Positions 1 through 9,888 of a stretch of 64,000 nucleotides of DNA are shown in pieces. Source of the stretch: Cymbomonas tetramitiformis (Eukaryota; Chlorophyta; Pyramimonadophyceae; Pyramimonadales; Pyramimonadaceae); assembly GCA_001247695.2 (NCBI GenBank), contig LGRX02034311.1, forward strand, positions 1 to 64,000, read 5' to 3'. Made by a program: the position numbers and the translations under genes. Position 1 is the stretch's first letter; the number at the start of each line of letters is the position of its first letter. A model generated the notes under the pieces. That model was not told where the DNA came from, did not search any database, and saw only the letters and a list, made by a program, of their open reading frames with translations.

Positions 1-96
1 CTGTACAGCACTGTGTGGCACTTTGATTGTTTGAGGAGCACTTGAGCGCTGTACAGCACTGTGTGGCACTTTGATTGTTTGAGGAGCACTTGAGCG
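1..96. repeat. 48-bp direct tandem duplication
   Basis: Two head-to-tail copies of a 48-bp unit (1-48 and 49-96) that begins CTGTACAGCACTG. The copies are identical by eye. The array may extend left of the window. Confidence 0.9.
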
Positions 97-1340
97 CTGT
101 GCGCTTACACATTGTAAGCACCAACGCAGTACTTCATTTCCTAAGATTTATCTTCAAGGTGTGGTGCGTTGGGGGCACTGGGCACAGGGGCGCTTTCGGT
201 GGCCGGAGACCTGCACGGCAGACACGGTGCCTGCAGAGGCAACAACCGCCCTTGCCTTCTTCCAGGTGCCTGCATCCCCGAGAGGCGAGACACTCGCAGT
301 ACTTGGGCCGCCTCATAGTGCCCTCCAACTCGAAGCATCTCCTGACTCGTGACTGTGCTAGTGTTTGCGCTGTTGTCTGGCTCGATGTCAAGGAACTTGT
401 GTGCGCCGTGAGGTGGCATTGCGCCAGTGGTGGGAGCAGCGTGTGTGGTGAGGTAGTCTGATGCCGGTGGTTGGAGCAGTGTGATCAGTGAGTGTCAGTA
501 TAGGTTGGACATTATTCTCGTAATGCATGAACACGCATCCCTTGCAATGAACATGATCCCTTGCAATCCTGGAGACCATGGTCTCAGCTGGAAGCCATGC
601 CCTTGGTCGCAGTGCGGGTCCTAGCTAGCATGCTCTTTCCCATGCGATTCGGGAACATATGGGAGTAGCCGTGTTTGGTCTTGCAGGATATTCCACACGA
701 GGGTGAGCCGGTGGAGGAAGGCGCCGTGAAGGTGCGGGATATGCTTGTACTCAGCTGTTATGGCTCACGCAATACCCAGCTCACGCCAGTGTCGTAAGCA
801 TGGGACATTCCTGTTAATGCTAGCTCGGCATCGCCGCTACCTCTCGGTGCCCACATTCCCAGCGCTTGTTGACGCATTGCTCACCTCACCCCACGCCCAG
901 TTTGTGAAAGCCAAGGCCCCCTGTTCACTCACACTGCCCCATCGCACTAGATCCACACCTAGGTCAGAAGAGTGCCCCTTATCTCCCCCCTCTCTGCCCG
1001 AGCCTGTCCCGGCCCATCTTCATCACCACAGCCCCCACTGACAGCCATTGCTCTCGCCGAGACCGCCTCTCTGACTGCCTAATAGCCATCCACATCAAAT
1101 CCATCACTCATGCGGAATAAGTTTTGTATATCCACTGCTCCCTCCACCCAATCACCTCCTCATCAGAGTCCACCCCCTCAAGCGTTTTGGATCTCCATCA
1201 GAAAGCAGACCATTTCAAGACCTCGGGCCCCCTGCCCTTGTACCCTGAAGGGCATGAGCTTTCGAGGCAGCACGGCCCCGTTGAAATCGGGCCGTCGGAA
1301 GTAGGTGGTCTCTTGTCACGGCCCCGCCCTGTCTCTCCCC
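97..1340. other. Spacer, no supportable gene
   Basis: Short overlapping open frames occur on both strands between 75 and 460, but none shows a recognisable motif or a consistent coding frame. The rest (about 480-1340) holds only short chance frames and C-rich stretches. I see no RNA gene or mobile-element end here. Confidence 0.5.
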
Positions 1341-1900
1341 CTTACCTGAATGATGCTTCCGATTAAAAATTCCCCATGCGGCCCGTGCAAACAAGGCACA
1401 AAAATCCCCCCGGCTCGGGTGGATTCCATTTGTCTCTTGTACAGCTGTAAAGTTCCCAATGCGGTCCGTGCAAAAGAGGCACAAAAAGCCTCCCGGGTCG
1501 GGTAGATTCCATTTGTCTCTTGTACACCTGTAAAGTTCCCAATGCGGTCCGTGCAAAGAGGCACAAAAGCCCCTGGGTCAGGTAGATTCCATTTGTCTGA
1601 TGTACAGCTGTAAAGTTCCCAATGCGGTCCGTGCAAACAAGGCACAAAAAATCCCCGGCTCGGTGGATTCCATTTGTCTTTTGTACAGCTGTAAAGTTCC
1701 CAATGCGGTCCGTGCAAAAGAGGCACAAAAATCCCCCCGGCTCGGGTGGATTCCATTTGTCTCTTGTACAGCTGTAAAGTTCCCAATGCGGTCCGTGCAA
1801 AAGAGGCACAAAAAGCCCCCCGGGTCGGGTGGATTCCATTTGTCTGATGTACAGCTGTAAAGTTCCTGAATGCTTCTCATATCCACTGAGCTGATGGTGA
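1341..1900. repeat. Minisatellite, about six units of about 83 bp
   Basis: A unit of about 81-84 bp is repeated about six times between about 1370 and 1870. Each unit carries GATTCCATTTGTCT, TGTACAGCTGTAAAG and TTCCCAATGCGGTCCGTGC in order. The array has a left flank (1341-1380, CTTACCTGAATGATGCTTCC) and a right flank (about 1864-1900, TTCCTGAATGCTTCTC) that recur around a single unit at 2420-2570. The long open frames here on both strands come from the repeat and are not counted as genes. Confidence 0.9.
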
Positions 1901-2419
1901 GATGACTCACGGCCAGCCCTGCGTGCCCCAACTTCTCTTCTCTCTCTCTCTCTCTCTATCATTCTTACCCCTATGCATGCCCTATCCGAGGGTGACAGTG
2001 TACTGTCAGTCGACGGACGCCCGGATGCGGACCGGAGCATGCCCCTCTCCACACCCGCAACCCAAGCAAGTACTGTTCCTGAACCCGTCCCCTAAGAGCA
2101 AAGTCGAGTTCGCACCCAAGGTATCAGGTATAGGTGCACAGTCTGACTTATTGGCCCAGGGTCTCGAGTTTTGCTTAGTTCTTCTTGGTCGTCGGCGTTA
2201 TGCGAGTGCCACACTGGTAAACTCGGTAACCAATTGGCGTTGTGACAATAGTTGTTAAACAAGGAAGGGCGGCATCATTGTCCCGACGACAGTCAAGCTG
2301 TGTTACGAGTCTATATCCAGGTATCTTGCGTGTATGGTAACTCTCCTTTCCTCTCTCCCCCGTTCTTCCCGCACTCACCCTCTCCCCTCCCACCAGTCTC
2401 TCCCCCGGCTCTCTCCCCC
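1901..2419. other. Spacer with CT-rich run
   Basis: This stretch holds a CT microsatellite at about 1930-1960 and a pyrimidine-rich tract at about 2341-2419. No gene or element end is supportable. Confidence 0.5.
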
Positions 2420-2570
2420 TTACCTGAATGATGCTTCCGATTAAAAATTCCCCATGCCGCCCCTGCGAACGGGCAGAAAACGTCCCCCGGGTTGGTTAGA
2501 TTCCATATGTCATTGAGTGCAGCTGAAACGTTCCTGAATGCTTCTCTACCCACTGGGATGATGGTGGGCT
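2420..2570. repeat. Single-unit relative of the 1341-1900 minisatellite
   Basis: The left flank CTTACCTGAATGATGCTTCC and the right flank TTCCTGAATGCTTCTC match those of the array at 1341-1900. Only one diverged repeat unit lies between them. The two loci are copies of one sequence with and without tandem expansion. Confidence 0.75.
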
Positions 2571-3486
2571 GGCTTTTGTCGGCGGATCACATGCCGTGCA
2601 GTGTGTGGTGTCTTTATCGCAGCCCTGCCCTGTTCCTCTCACCCCTTGGGGTGGTGGTGTCGTGGCCTCGGGTGGCGCACCTCACGGCATTCCATGTCTG
2701 TGCTTAGCCCTAGCTTCTATGGCTGCGCGTGATTGGACATGGAGCTCTCTTTACGATATGCTTTGCTGCATTGATTCGACCTTCGGCCCTCTTCACGCCT
2801 TTCAGTGTTTGTACTTACCCTTGAACCCATTTATTTTACTGCCAGGCTTCAAGGTTCCTGCCTGTCGCAGAAATGCACTTCAGCTGCGCCATGTACCCAC
2901 ACCGGGGCAAGGCATGCCACCAAGAGATGCCGTGCCTTCGCATATTCTGTGATATCGTGGCCTTGTCCCCTGCTTGCATGTTTTCCCACTCCGCTAGGTC
3001 GTTGCCTGGGCTGACTTTGGTTGGTGTGCCTCACTCGGGGCGGGGGGCTGCGGAGGAGGTGGGGAGCCTGGGCAGTATCTAATTCGGACGGATATAATGT
3101 ATGAGCGAGTGGAGCCCATCTGCAACTCCCCGGCAGATATCCAAGCATTCAAGGTGACTTTATGTATGATATGCCGCCATGATGGATGCATTGGTGGAGC
3201 CCATATATGACCTGCCGGGCCTACGTCACCCGAGGGCCATATCCAGGCATTGCTGGCTGCTGTTTTTGTGCCTCGAGTTAGTCAAGAAGTCTGTATGTGC
3301 ACCTCTATAGTCCGGCGCGGTAGGCAAGAGGATGCAAGTGCACATCAGCAAGATCCACCTCAGTGTGACGTGGAAACCACACGAGATGCCAACCGAATTT
3401 GCATCAGCGTCGTCAGAGGCAATGCGAGACGATTGATGTTTGGGTTGATTTGGGATGACGTGGCATGCTGGGATGGTTTCCATCAG
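2571..3486. other. Spacer, possibly intronic
   Basis: No convincing coding stretch. Two diverged copies of a segment containing GTGGAGCCCAT and ATATCCA lie near 3110-3155 and 3190-3250. If the exon at 3487-3600 is real, part of this interval would be intron, but no upstream partner exon could be identified. Confidence 0.35.
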
Positions 3487-3600
3487 TGGTACAGGGAAGC
3501 AGAGCTGTTGGAAGCTGATGGCGACGCAGATGCTGCTGCAAAGCTGTTTTTCAAATGCTTTAAAACCAGCCCAGCGCTTGCAAAAGTGTACGGCATGTGA
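3487..3600 (+). CDS. Possible terminal exon, TPR-like helix pair
   Basis: An open stretch of about 37 codons ends in TGA at 3598-3600. It is preceded by a good 3' splice site (pyrimidine-rich TTTCCATCAG ending at 3486). The peptide has two amphipathic helices with the AELLEADGD...AAKLFFKCF spacing that resembles a tetratricopeptide-type helical hairpin. The frame stays open upstream to 3250, so an unspliced reading is also possible. No partner exon was found, and the resemblance is only a pattern. This may be a gene relic or chance. Confidence 0.25.
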   Translation, partial: WYREAELLEADGDADAAAKLFFKCFKTSPALAKVYGM

Positions 3601-4984
3601 GACACGGGGCCTTGCCACAGATCATTGACATTATAATATGGGTTGGAGGCTGCAGCGATGGATCGGTGGAGTGTAATTCTGATTATGGTCATGTTCATGA
3701 TGGTGTACATTTGTCATGTGTGTGGTCGAATCAAAGGGGTCTATGTGCATTGAGCTTTATGTGAGATATTTGTATGAAATATTGTGACTTTTGAAAAAAT
3801 GGCCCTGATGTGGACTGCTTTGCATCTACTTGTAATTCACATTGCAATAATGGTAAGAAAGCATCGCTGGTTCTTGGAGTTGAACACAGGACACAATAGT
3901 AGAGAGGGTATGTGTTAGGATGTGATAAACCGGCAAATCATTAGATCGTCGGAGGTGTAGTCCATCAAGATATGTATGTGCGAGTCTTAACATATGTTGC
4001 TTCCAAACTTACAAGCATCCCAGTCAGCAAGGAACTCGGATTTCTGTATCTAAATCAATGTTCTAAATAACTTTTCAGCAGGGGATGTAATTGGAAACTA
4101 TATCTATGTCGGATACGGTATCGTTTACTGCGTGTCGGGCAGCTGCTATGTACTACCGTCATCTGCAACGTTGTGTTGATCGTTATTAAAACATTAGCCA
4201 AGCGGTGTCTATATTGTGCCAATAAAACTGTTTGGTTTATTACGTTGACATAGCACTGATGGCTACTGAGTTATCCTCAGATAGGATATTTCGGGTGAGT
4301 GAAAACATAGTTGAGTATAATCAAACTATTTAAGGTACATATAGATATTGATATGAGCCAATGACTTGTCGAAAAATATTGATATGTCCTACCAATGGAC
4401 GACACCAATCATCAAAACTCAGCGTATACCGATTGACGCTCAACACTCAACACTCAGCATTCAACATTCAGCATTCAACACTCGGCATTAAGCCTTCAAC
4501 ACTTTGCATGCAGCGTTAGTGCTCAGCACCGCAACGCCCATCGTTTACTGCAACCCGCTTGCAACACGTTTCGCAAAACTAGCAAGTGATATACTTTACA
4601 ACTCCGTCGACAACCAAGTACCATTATTGGGATACTTTGAGACAATTTTGAAGTATATTATATGCCACACTACCAATATTGACATATAAATATCGTATAA
4701 CTCTATTTAAATATTTTGCAACATTCTTCAAGCATCTTACCGCGATGCCACTATGGACATATCTCATGACCCTTTTGGCATATTTTGCAACGTTTGTCGA
4801 TGGCATGATTCACAACAAAATTGGCATGTTTTATGCCGCCGTTGTTGTCCACCGTCGCAATAGAACATTAAACACGTTCCACATTACTTTAGTCGATTTT
4901 TTAAGAGTGCAAACAAATTCGTCGAAATGCATTCAAACTTACCGAAAAATATTCGTAATAAGCGGAACATATTCGTATTTTTTC
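3601..4984. other. AT-rich spacer with short irregular repeats
   Basis: Between about 4436 and 4510 there is an irregular array of CAACACTCAG / CATTCAACA words. The remainder is AT-rich with no supportable gene. The open frame at 4679-5179 runs into the decamer repeat downstream and has no motif. Confidence 0.5.
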
Positions 4985-5517
4985 CGAGTTTACTCGAATT
5001 TGTTCGAATCTGGAATTTATCCGAATTCATTCGAATTTATTCGGATGAATTCAAATTTGTTCGAATTTATTCGGATGAATTCAAATTTGTTCGAATCTAT
5101 TCGAATGAATTCGATTTTATTCGATTTTATTCGAATTAATCCGGATAAATTCAAATTTGTTCGAATCTATTCAAATTAATCCGAATTTATTCGACTTTAT
5201 TCGACTCTATTCGACTTTATTCGACTTTATTCGAATCTATTCGACTTTGTTCGAATCTATTCGACTTTGTTCGAATCTATTCGACTATGTTCGAATCCAT
5301 TCGACTATGTTCGAATCTATTCGACTTTGTTCGAATTTATTCGATTTTATTTGATTTTATTCGAATTTATTCGAATTTATTCGATTTTATTCGATTTTAT
5401 TCGATTTTATTCTAATTAATCCGAAATTAATTTAAGTTTATTCGGATTGATTCGATTTATCCGAATTAATTCGAATTAATTCGAAATTATTCGAAATTAT
5501 TCGAAATTATTCGGCAA
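4985..5517. repeat. 10-bp tandem array (TCGAATTTAT type)
   Basis: About 50 units of a decamer with consensus TCGA(A/C)T(T/C)TAT run almost without register slip. Variants such as TCGACTTTGT are grouped, which suggests segmental amplification. At the right end the unit changes to TCGAAATTAT. The repeat is open in several plus-strand frames (a 10-residue peptide period), so those frames are not treated as genes. Confidence 0.95.
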
Positions 5518-5518
5518 A

Positions 5519-5750
5519 GGTCAGAATTCCCAAACGCGCAGGAATTCCCGCGCGAGGGGCTAGGTGCGTGGAAAGAGAACTTGGTACAGGTATGACGAGG
5601 TCAGAATTCCCAAACGCCCGAGATTTCCCGCGCGGGGGGCTAGGTGCGTGGAAGAAAACTTGGTACAGGTATGACGAGGTCAGAATTCCCAAACGCCCGA
5701 GATTTACCGCGCGGGGGGCTAGGTGCGTGGAAAGAAAACTTGGGGTGCAC
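5519..5750. repeat. Three tandem units of about 80 bp
   Basis: Units start at 5519, 5599 and 5678 with GGTCAGAATTCCCAAACGC. Each contains GGGGCTAGGTGCGTGGAA and CTTGGTACAGGTATGACGA, and the third is truncated. The array directly abuts the decamer array. Confidence 0.92.
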
Positions 5751-6270
5751 ATCGTTAGAAATGTTTAAAAATTTCCATTGAATTTTTAAAATGATCGCAC
5801 GTAGCGTTATTTTTGTTCATAGGTGTATGAGTGTCGAAGGTCTAGGTGTGTAAACGTGATTCCCAGTGGGAATCCCATAATTCCCAAATGGGAATAAATG
5901 CGTCCCACCTCCCATTACTGTGTTTCTTTTATTCATTTTACAACTAATATATTATTGGCAACCCTCGATGCATGTTTCAGTTTTTTCTTCTTCTTCAAGT
6001 ATTGTTTTGTCCAAAAAGTAAAAGTTAATTAATCCCCACGGCAATAAAATAAAAAGTAACAATTAGCTAAATATTGGTCGCATATGTGTAGTATACAGTA
6101 GGGAGCTTTCAGCGGACTTATGAACTTGTGTGGGCTGAAATTTCGGTTTATGTACAAGAAACTCTAGTCTACATATGCAAAAGTTGCTACTATATATACA
6201 ATCAGGTTTACCACACGAGACACTGTAAATAATGGCACTGTAGCTAACATAAGACATCAATTAGGTAGGT
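5751..6270. other. AT-rich spacer with two small palindromes
   Basis: Two neighbouring inverted repeats, GATTCCCAGTGGGAATC (5859-5875) and ATTCCCAAATGGGAAT (5880-5895), stand out. The rest is low-complexity AT-rich sequence without a gene. Confidence 0.5.
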
Positions 6271-6956
6271 GGTAACAGTAGACATCCTCCCGAAGTGGCA
6301 AGCCACGTGCACGGAGGACATCTTACACTGGAACTACAAGCTCTACCCGCGGCACCACTTCGATGTCATCTGGGCCAGCCCACCCTGCAGGGAGTACAGC
6401 AAGGCAAAGACGCGGGGAGCACCAGATCTAAAGCTGGCGGACAGGCGCGTGCAGCGCGTACATTGAGTTCTATGACCCTGCGTATTACTTTATAGAGAAC
6501 CCCGCAGGCGATGCGCTGAGGGGCTTGCACACGCGTGCTGTAATGAAGGGCCTGCCAGAGCCGCTGCTGACTACTTATTGCAAGTATGGGACGCCGTATA
6601 TGAAACCTACCCATATATGGACTCACGCAGCGCTTTCAGTGCCTTTATTGCAGTGCACCCACACTACCCCCTGCCCTGCACGAGCAACTCTGGGGAAGCA
6701 TGAAAACACCGATCAGGAGGGCATCTCAGCATCCAACACCCGCGGTATGGGTTCAGCTCAGGCTGTGTACGCAATACCTCGTGTGTTGCTCCATCACCTG
6801 TTTTGTGAGCTGAAGCTTGGCGAGCGCATGAAGGAGGAGAACGCGCTCGCAGTAATGGACCTGATATCGACGCTGACAGCGCGGACGGACGAGTCCGAGA
6901 CTCAAGATACCGAGGCCAGTCAGCCTGGGGGCGCAAAGGCCGCAGAAGACCTGTGA
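6271..6956 (+). pseudogene. Decayed C5-methyltransferase-like gene
   Basis: Frame 1 (about 6271-6458) encodes VDILPKW, then FDVIWASPPCREYS, the proline-cysteine catalytic loop of cytosine-C5 methyltransferases, followed by AKTRGAPDLKLAD. The reading then shifts frame near 6455. It continues as YIEFYDPAYYFIENPAG (the ENP/ENV motif), then MKGLP, TYCKYGTPYMKPTHIWT and a C-terminal stretch with QAVYAIPRVL, ending at TGA 6954-6956. The motif order and the WASPPC and FIENP wording match the short DNA-methyltransferase-like family found in algae and large viruses or phages. The N-terminal SAM-binding motif is missing, and there is no ATG start (the frame opens at a GTG). The gene is therefore 5'-truncated and frameshifted, unless an undetected intron joins the two halves. 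Substrate and host role are unknown. Confidence 0.7.
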
Positions 6957-7044
6957 TCTGGGGGAGTACCAGGGTTGCCATACCGTCTGAGCGTTGGCAG
7001 CGTGAGACGGTGAGGAGCTTTCGGGAAAACCCAGTATACGGAAG

Positions 7045-7137
7045 GGGACCCAGACCCAAGATCTGGGGGGCACGGACCCGAGAACCGCAGAGGGGACCCA
7101 ACCCGAGAACTGGGGGGCACGGACCCGAGAACCGAGA
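7045..7137. repeat. Two tandem units of about 46 bp
   Basis: Two adjacent copies of a purine-rich unit containing GGGGACCCA, CTGGGGGGCACGG and ACCCGAGAACCG. The second copy starts near 7093. Confidence 0.8.
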
Positions 7138-7897
7138 GCTTAGCAGCTCAATCCTTATCACAAGTGCATGCTAACCTCCAGACAATGTACATAAGGCAGG
7201 ACAGCCTAGCGAGGACGTAGGCGCGCCTAAAAGGGGGGGAGAGTTGTACTAGGGTGTATCGCGAGTCAGTACGAGAGACAGACGTGTCAGAGTGACGAGT
7301 GACAGCATTGATGACAGTCACCAGTATGACCGAGAGGTATGACGAGGGTGACTGACAGAATGCGACTTTTGAACATCTGATGTGACTTTTGAATATCTGC
7401 ACCCACAGCAGATCAGGTTGAGAGAATTGGTGGGAAACCAATCCAGAATGGTGGGAAACCATTTAATATTCAAACAGCCGAACAGAACTGGAGGGAAACC
7501 AGGAGAGCACCAGTTCTTGCCACATCATCAGATCTATGATTATTTAGGAAATCGGACCAGGGATGATTAGCAGTTGCAGTCCAAGGGCTGTATGGCAAGA
7601 CAGGACATCTGACTGCTGTACATGAAGTGACTGGGCATATGACTATCGAATCCGAGGTGAGCCGAGGGAATTCGAGTCGACATGTTACTACTTAAAGAGC
7701 TGAGCAAGCTCTCATGTCGGTTTTTGAATTAGATACACCAACCTGTGCTCAGGAACTCCGAAGTATTTTAACCGACGTACCGATATCCGACAATATCCTT
7801 GTGATCTAGTATCATCCGAAATGCTTTACCTGCATTTCCTGTGAGTGTCTACTTACACCGGAGTTAGTTTGTTTAGTTCACACCCCGAACATTATAC
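7138..7897. other. Spacer with GGGAAACCA words
   Basis: Between about 7425 and 7503 the word GG(T/A)GGGAAACCA occurs three times at irregular spacing. No gene is supportable. Confidence 0.45.
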
Positions 7898-8560
7898 ATG
7901 GGGCTTTTTTGGATCATTTTTAAAGGTGTGTGTGGGGGGGTTGAGCCTTCGGCGCCGACAAAGGTGGGGGGGGGCTTTTGGCTTTGGGTCAAACCCCCAA
8001 ACGATTTCGGGGCATTTTTTGAAATTCAACACTCTATTAGACCGGCCGAAGCGCGGCAATTCCTGAGTCAAAAGGGCGCAAAGTTTAGGCCACTCGAGAT
8101 TGAGAAACACTTGGAAATTTCAGCAAAGGCCGCACACTTTAAAGAAATTGCGCAGCGCTCCCGCCGCGAAGGGTCGGTTTTGCCGAAAAATCCACGCGTT
8201 TTCTTTCCAGCGAAGCCTGACCTGCAAAAATTGGGACTCGTGCGGCACGAGTGTATGCCTGCACTACAAGCGTGCTCGCTATGCGTACAAACGCACCTGA
8301 ATCAATTCGCGAAACGAAATTCACGAAGATTGCGAGCTCCAGGAGAACCTGAAACCCACAACGCCAACACGCAGAACCAAAGCAGCCATTTCCAAGGAAA
8401 ACATACGCGAGTCAAAAGCGCAATCAAGGGGCCGAGGCAACAACGCGAATTACAACGTTTAAAATCACAATTGCGCAAGAAAGCGTCGCGGCACTACGAT
8501 CTAGTTGCCATTTTATGGGAGTCTCCACTCTCCAGCTCTTCTCTTCTCACATCTCCTTAA
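7898..8560 (+). CDS. Unrecognised 220-codon open frame
   Basis: An uninterrupted ATG-to-TAA frame. The N-terminus is Gly/Trp/Phe-rich with a KVGGGFW stretch. The middle is mixed charged, and the C-terminal third is Lys/Arg/Gln-rich (RQQRELQRLKSQLRKKA), possibly a short coiled coil or nucleic-acid-binding tail. I do not recognise a family. Overlapping frames on both strands are also open, and there is no splice or promoter evidence. It could be chance or part of a dispersed repeat. Confidence 0.22.
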   Translation: MGLFWIIFKGVCGGVEPSAPTKVGGGFWLWVKPPNDFGAFFEIQHSIRPAEARQFLSQKGAKFRPLEIEKHLEISAKAAHFKEIAQRSRREGSVLPKNPRVFFPAKPDLQKLGLVRHECMPALQACSLCVQTHLNQFAKRNSRRLRAPGEPETHNANTQNQSSHFQGKHTRVKSAIKGPRQQRELQRLKSQLRKKASRHYDLVAILWESPLSSSSLLTSP

Positions 8561-9888
8561 TTAGTTGATACCTAATGTTATACGACCGCACGAGTATGGT
8601 TTCGATACTGCGGGTATTTTTTAATATTCGGGATATGCTTTCTATATCGGGTGTATGCTTTCAATACAAGGTAGCGGTTTCGGCTGTTATTTTTTCTTAC
8701 ACTTATATCTTACTTTTCAGTTCACAATTCAGTTGTCTTCCCCGAAGCTGACAACACTTGAGTTCTTATGCATCTCGGAACTCAACTGTACTCTAGTCCG
8801 TACTCTGTACTATGATAACCACCATGTGCACCTTAACACTTTGAAGAGGAACAGCGATTCTCATCGCTGAGAATCGCAGTCGCTATATCATTAGTAAGGT
8901 CCTCATTGTGGTACTATACTCCGTACTCGTACGCTGCATTTTTGTACTTAGCCGTTTTTGCCCATTTACTTGCGTTTCGGGCTCTTGTGCTCGCCTCCTA
9001 GCACACTTTGCGACCGGAAACTACGGTTCGACGGGGCCCCGCGATTCCGAATTACTCTGATTAATATTGTCAATGATGTTCATTAGGAGAGCTTTCGGGT
9101 AAAAGTATACATTATTTGGAGTAATTTAGTAGGACAACGTTTATGTGCTCGAATCTCCATCCTTGAAAATTTCGATTCTAGTTTTCCCGGTCAAACTTTT
9201 GTCACTTCGGGCTCCCGAACCGTGAGAAACCCCTGGAAAAATGGGAATAAGTTTGTGTAGAAAAGAAGTTTTCGAAGTTACACGTTGTTTTGGCAAAAGG
9301 TTTATTGCATATAAAATCCCTTGTAATAACTGACCTCGTGAAAAGGATATGGTAGGCTGCAATCCGAAGGAGAGTGCAACACTATTTTGTGTCACATCTC
9401 ATTATTTACAGTGTTTGATACACGATCACACAAAAGTAGTCTCTGACCATTTGGTAACTTTCATTTACTTTTATGACACGCACATTGACCCACATATACT
9501 AACTCTGGAACGTTTGCCTTCAACAGGAAGTTGGCATGACAAGGTAAACAGAATATGTAACCTTCCATTTGAGGCAGCAAGAATGCTATGAAAGTCATGA
9601 TGGTGAGAATGTCCGTCAATATGGAAATGCACAGCACTCCCGCACAAGCATTGGAAGCCATCGGTGATGCTGGGAGAGCAACACCAATTTAATGTATGTT
9701 CTACACCGACTATACCATACCGATGCCTCAAAGTCACTAGCTTCTTCTTGATTTGAAATGAGTCCTTTTGGCGAGATGCGTGGATAACACTGAACAAGAA
9801 CCCCCCAAAATTCCCTAATATGGCTCCAGCAGCCGATAGATGTACTGTGTTTGGAGAATCATTGCATTCTGCTGCAACTTCTCTGATG
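8561..9888. other. Spacer downstream of tatC
   Basis: This interval would hold the 3' UTR of the minus-strand tatC next to 9888. Otherwise only short frames without motifs occur. Confidence 0.45.

Noticed and set aside
134..461. Cys-rich frames on both strands
   Set aside because: Three overlapping frames of similar quality, no family pattern, no splice or start evidence.
1215..2052. Cys/Trp-rich peptide repeats on the minus strand
   Set aside because: They are translations of the 83-bp minisatellite and appear in several frames equally.
4679..5354. Asn/Phe/Ile-rich plus-strand frames
   Set aside because: Produced by the 10-bp tandem repeat.
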